A stretch of DNA of 64,000 nt, taken from Streptomyces termitum. Lineage in GTDB: Bacteria > Actinomycetota > Actinomycetes > Streptomycetales > Streptomycetaceae. How positions within the stretch are numbered: position 1 is the first letter of the stretch; each line of letters starts with the position of its first letter. Both the position numbers and the translations under genes were made by a program. Positions 61,818-64,000 of this stretch are shown piece after piece. The stretch covers positions 1 to 64,000 of the forward strand of contig NZ_BMUL01000014.1 of assembly GCF_014650175.1 (NCBI RefSeq). The letters are read 5' to 3'. A model generated the notes under the pieces. It did no database searches. It saw nothing but the letters and a program-made list of their open reading frames with translations, and was not told the origin of the DNA.

Positions 61818-63125
61818 CTACGTCAGCTTCACCGGGTTGACGATGTCGGCGGCGAGGACGAGCAGCGTGAAACAGACGAAGACGCCGGCGACCACGTAGG
61901 CGGCGGGCATCAGCTTGGCCACGTCGAACGGGCCGGGGTCGGGGCGCTTGAAGATCCGGGCCGCTCCCCGGCGGACCGACTCCCACAGGGCGCCCGCGAT
62001 GTGGCCGCCGTCGAGCGGCAGCAGCGGGAGCATGTTGAACAGGAACAGCGAGACGTTGAAGTACACCAGCAGGTTCATGAACATGACCAGGATGCGCTCC
62101 GGGGGGAGGTCCACGGTCATCAGCTCGCCGGTGATCCGGGCGGCGCCGACGACGCCGACCGGGGAGTCCTCGGCGCGCTCGCCGTCGCCGAAGGTGGCGT
62201 CCCACAGGCCGGGGATCTTGCCGGGGAGGGCGATCACGGAGTGGACGCCGCTCTCCAGGAGCTGGCCCATGCGGTCGGTGGTCTCGGTGAAGGAGAGCGG
62301 TGCGACCTCGGTGGTGGCCTGGAAGCCGAGGTAGCCGGCGTCGACGTAGGCGAGCGGGCGGACGACCTGCCCGTTCTCGTCCTTCTTCAGGACCTTGTTG
62401 GCGACCAGGGTGGGGTGCAGGTCGAGGCGCTGCCCGGCCCGCTCGACGGTGACCGTGGCGGGGCCGACGGTGTCCCGGATTCGGTCGGAGAGGGTGTCCC
62501 AGTCGGAGACGGGGGCGCCGTTGAAGGCGACGATCCTGTCGCCGTCCTTCAGTCCTGCCGCGAAGGCCGGGGAGACCGGGTCGCCTGCGGCGCAGGCGTC
62601 GCGCTTGGCGTCCTGCTCGATGACGCACTTCTGGACGCCCGCGACCTTGGTGGTCTGGCCCTCGATGCCGAGGGTCATCAGGGAGCCGTAGAAGAGGCCG
62701 AGGGCGAGGACCAGGTTCATGAACGGTCCGGCGAACATGACGATGACGCGCTTCCACGGCTTGCGCGTGTAGAAGAGGCGGGTCTCGTCGCCGGGCCGGA
62801 GCTCCTCGTACGACGCCTCGCGGGCGTCCTCGATCATGGAGCGCCAGGGCGAGGTGGAGCGGGCCTCGATCCGGCCGTCGGCGCCGGGCGGGAACATGCC
62901 GATCATGCGGATGTAGCCGCCGGCCGGGATGGCCTTGATGCCGTACTCGGTCTCGCCGCGCTTCTTCGACCACAGGGTGGGGCCGAAGCCGACCATGTAC
63001 TGGGGCACCCGGATGCCGAAGAGCTTGGCGGTGGACAGGTGTCCCAGCTCGTGCCACGCGATGGAGACGAGCAGTCCCAGGGCGAACATGACGATGCCCA
63101 GGGTGAACAGCAGTGCTTCCGTCAT
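61818..63125 (-). CDS. rseP: site-2 intramembrane zinc metalloprotease (RseP/Rip1 type)
   Basis: A 435-residue M50 protease. HELGH is at residues 25-29 in the first membrane helix, a PDZ-like domain occupies about 150-280 (SPAFAAGLKDGDRIVAFNG), and the second metal motif is in NMLPLLPLDGGH near residue 380. It cuts anti-sigma factors and other membrane substrates; mycobacterial Rip1 is the close model. ATG at 63123-63125 overlaps the dxr stop (ATGA). Confidence 0.94.
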   Translation of the reverse strand: MTEALLFTLGIVMFALGLLVSIAWHELGHLSTAKLFGIRVPQYMVGFGPTLWSKKRGETEYGIKAIPAGGYIRMIGMFPPGADGRIEARSTSPWRSMIEDAREASYEELRPGDETRLFYTRKPWKRVIVMFAGPFMNLVLALGLFYGSLMTLGIEGQTTKVAGVQKCVIEQDAKRDACAAGDPVSPAFAAGLKDGDRIVAFNGAPVSDWDTLSDRIRDTVGPATVTVERAGQRLDLHPTLVANKVLKKDENGQVVRPLAYVDAGYLGFQATTEVAPLSFTETTDRMGQLLESGVHSVIALPGKIPGLWDATFGDGERAEDSPVGVVGAARITGELMTVDLPPERILVMFMNLLVYFNVSLFLFNMLPLLPLDGGHIAGALWESVRRGAARIFKRPDPGPFDVAKLMPAAYVVAGVFVCFTLLVLAADIVNPVKLT

Positions 63126-64000
63126 GCGCGCGCCTCCGCGACGGCCTTCGCGGCCAGTTCCCGGGCCCGGGCCCGCGCCCAGGTCTCCGCTTCGAGGACG
63201 TCCGGGACCGTGAGGGAGGTTCCCCGGACGGGGTCGCCGTGTTCGGTGACGACCGCCGTGACGGTGTCCATGATGGCGTTGAAGGGGAGCCGGCCGTCGA
63301 GGAAGGCGGTCACGCACTCCTCGTTGGCGGCGTTGAAGACGGCGGGGGCGGTGCCGCCCAGCGCGCCGACGTGCCGGGCCAGGTTCACCGACGGGAAGGC
63401 CTCGTCGTCCAGCGGGAAGAACTCCCAGGTGGAGGCGGTGGACCAGTCGAAGGCGGGGGCCGCGTCGGGGATCCGCTCGGGCCAGCCGATGCCGATCGCG
63501 ATGGGGCCGCGCATGTCCGGCGGGGTGGCCTGGGCGAGGGTCGAGCCGTCGGTGAACTCCACCATGGAGTGGACGTACGACTGGGGGTGGACGACGACCT
63601 CGATGCGCTCGAAGGGGATGTCGTAGAGGAGGTGGGCCTCGATCACCTCCAGGCCCTTGTTGACGAGGGTCGCGCTGTTGACGGTGATGACCGGACCCAT
63701 CGCCCAGGTGGGGTGGGCGAGCGCGTCCTCGCGGGTCACGTGCTCCAGGTCGGCCCGGGTGCGGCCGCGGAAGGGGCCGCCGGAGGCGGTGACGACCAGC
63801 TTGCGGACGTCGGCGCGGGTGCCGGCGGCGAGCGCCTGGAAGAGGGCCGCGTGCTCGGAGTCGACCGGGATGATCTGGCCGGGCTTCGCGAGCGCCTTGA
63901 CGAGGGGGCCGCCGACGATCAGCGACTCCTTGTTGGCGAGGGCGAGGGTGCGGCCGGCCTCCAGGGCGGCGAGGGTCGGCGCGAGGCCGATGGAGCCGGT
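63122..64000 (-). CDS. dxr: DXP reductoisomerase, 5' end outside window
   Basis: The C-terminal 292 residues of Dxr (IspC), which makes 2-C-methylerythritol 4-phosphate using NADPH and a divalent metal. The catalytic/metal motifs ANKESLIVGG and DSEH are visible near the cut end, followed by ASGGPFRGRTR and the NAANEECVTAFL C-terminal motif. The reading frame stays open from 63122 to 64000, so the gene is truncated only by the window. Coupled to rseP. Confidence 0.95.
   Translation of the reverse strand, partial: TGSIGLAPTLAALEAGRTLALANKESLIVGGPLVKALAKPGQIIPVDSEHAALFQALAAGTRADVRKLVVTASGGPFRGRTRADLEHVTREDALAHPTWAMGPVITVNSATLVNKGLEVIEAHLLYDIPFERIEVVVHPQSYVHSMVEFTDGSTLAQATPPDMRGPIAIGIGWPERIPDAAPAFDWSTASTWEFFPLDDEAFPSVNLARHVGALGGTAPAVFNAANEECVTAFLDGRLPFNAIMDTVTAVVTEHGDPVRGTSLTVPDVLEAETWARARARELAAKAVAEARA

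Overview
The window is chromosomal DNA of a high-GC actinomycete, almost certainly a Streptomyces. The reasons are the extreme GC bias (long antisense shadow frames everywhere), frequent GTG and TTG starts, and a core gene order typical of Streptomyces: rnj-dapA-thyX, dapB, M16 protease-pnp-rpsO, a type VII secretion (T7SS) locus, ribF, truB-rbfA-DUF503-infB-ylxR-nusA-rimP, proS, ispG-rseP-dxr. The left edge lies just inside the leader of an rRNA operon whose 16S gene runs off the window to the left on the minus strand.

Layout. 1-465: rRNA leader, tandem rrn promoters and the rnj terminator. 466-10550: housekeeping genes, mostly on the minus strand, for RNA decay (RNase J, PNPase), lysine/diaminopimelate synthesis (DapA, DapB), thymidylate synthesis (ThyX), an M16 peptidase and ribosomal protein S15, plus small unknown membrane proteins. 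10716-33788: a complete T7SS locus in four alternating blocks: eccD (-); eccC with a partner/substrate pair and a lipoprotein (+); two WXG100 proteins, a mycosin, a PPE-like proline/glycine-rich protein and its small partner, a second mycosin and eccB (-); and eccE, an EccE-associated protein, a DUF397 protein and an EspI-like ParA-type ATPase (+). No EccA is present.

33977-39736 is a five-gene peptide ABC transporter with overlapping stop/start codons. 39785-42560 holds a divergent rppA-P450 pair, the tetrahydroxynaphthalene synthase and CYP158-like oxidase expected to make HPQ-type melanin or flaviolin polymers. 42564-46957 has ribF and a large protein with a degenerate trypsin fold and an Arg-substituted P-loop. 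47120-54018 is the translation/transcription block truB to rimP. 54210-57134 is a plus-strand set: lipoprotein, ferritin-like protein, degenerate aminoglycoside-kinase-like protein and SPFH protein. 57189-64000 returns to the minus strand with proS, two GNAT proteins and the isoprenoid genes ispG and dxr (cut by the right edge), with the site-2 protease rseP between them.

The best candidates for undescribed biology are: the T7SS partner/substrate pair at 16762-19537 behind a perfect 21-bp hairpin; the conserved terminal motifs on the PPE-like and EspI-like proteins; the pseudo-trypsin/P-loop protein at 43577-46957; and three overlapping minigenes plus a hairpin in the infB leader. No tRNA, CRISPR array, insertion sequence or prophage was seen.
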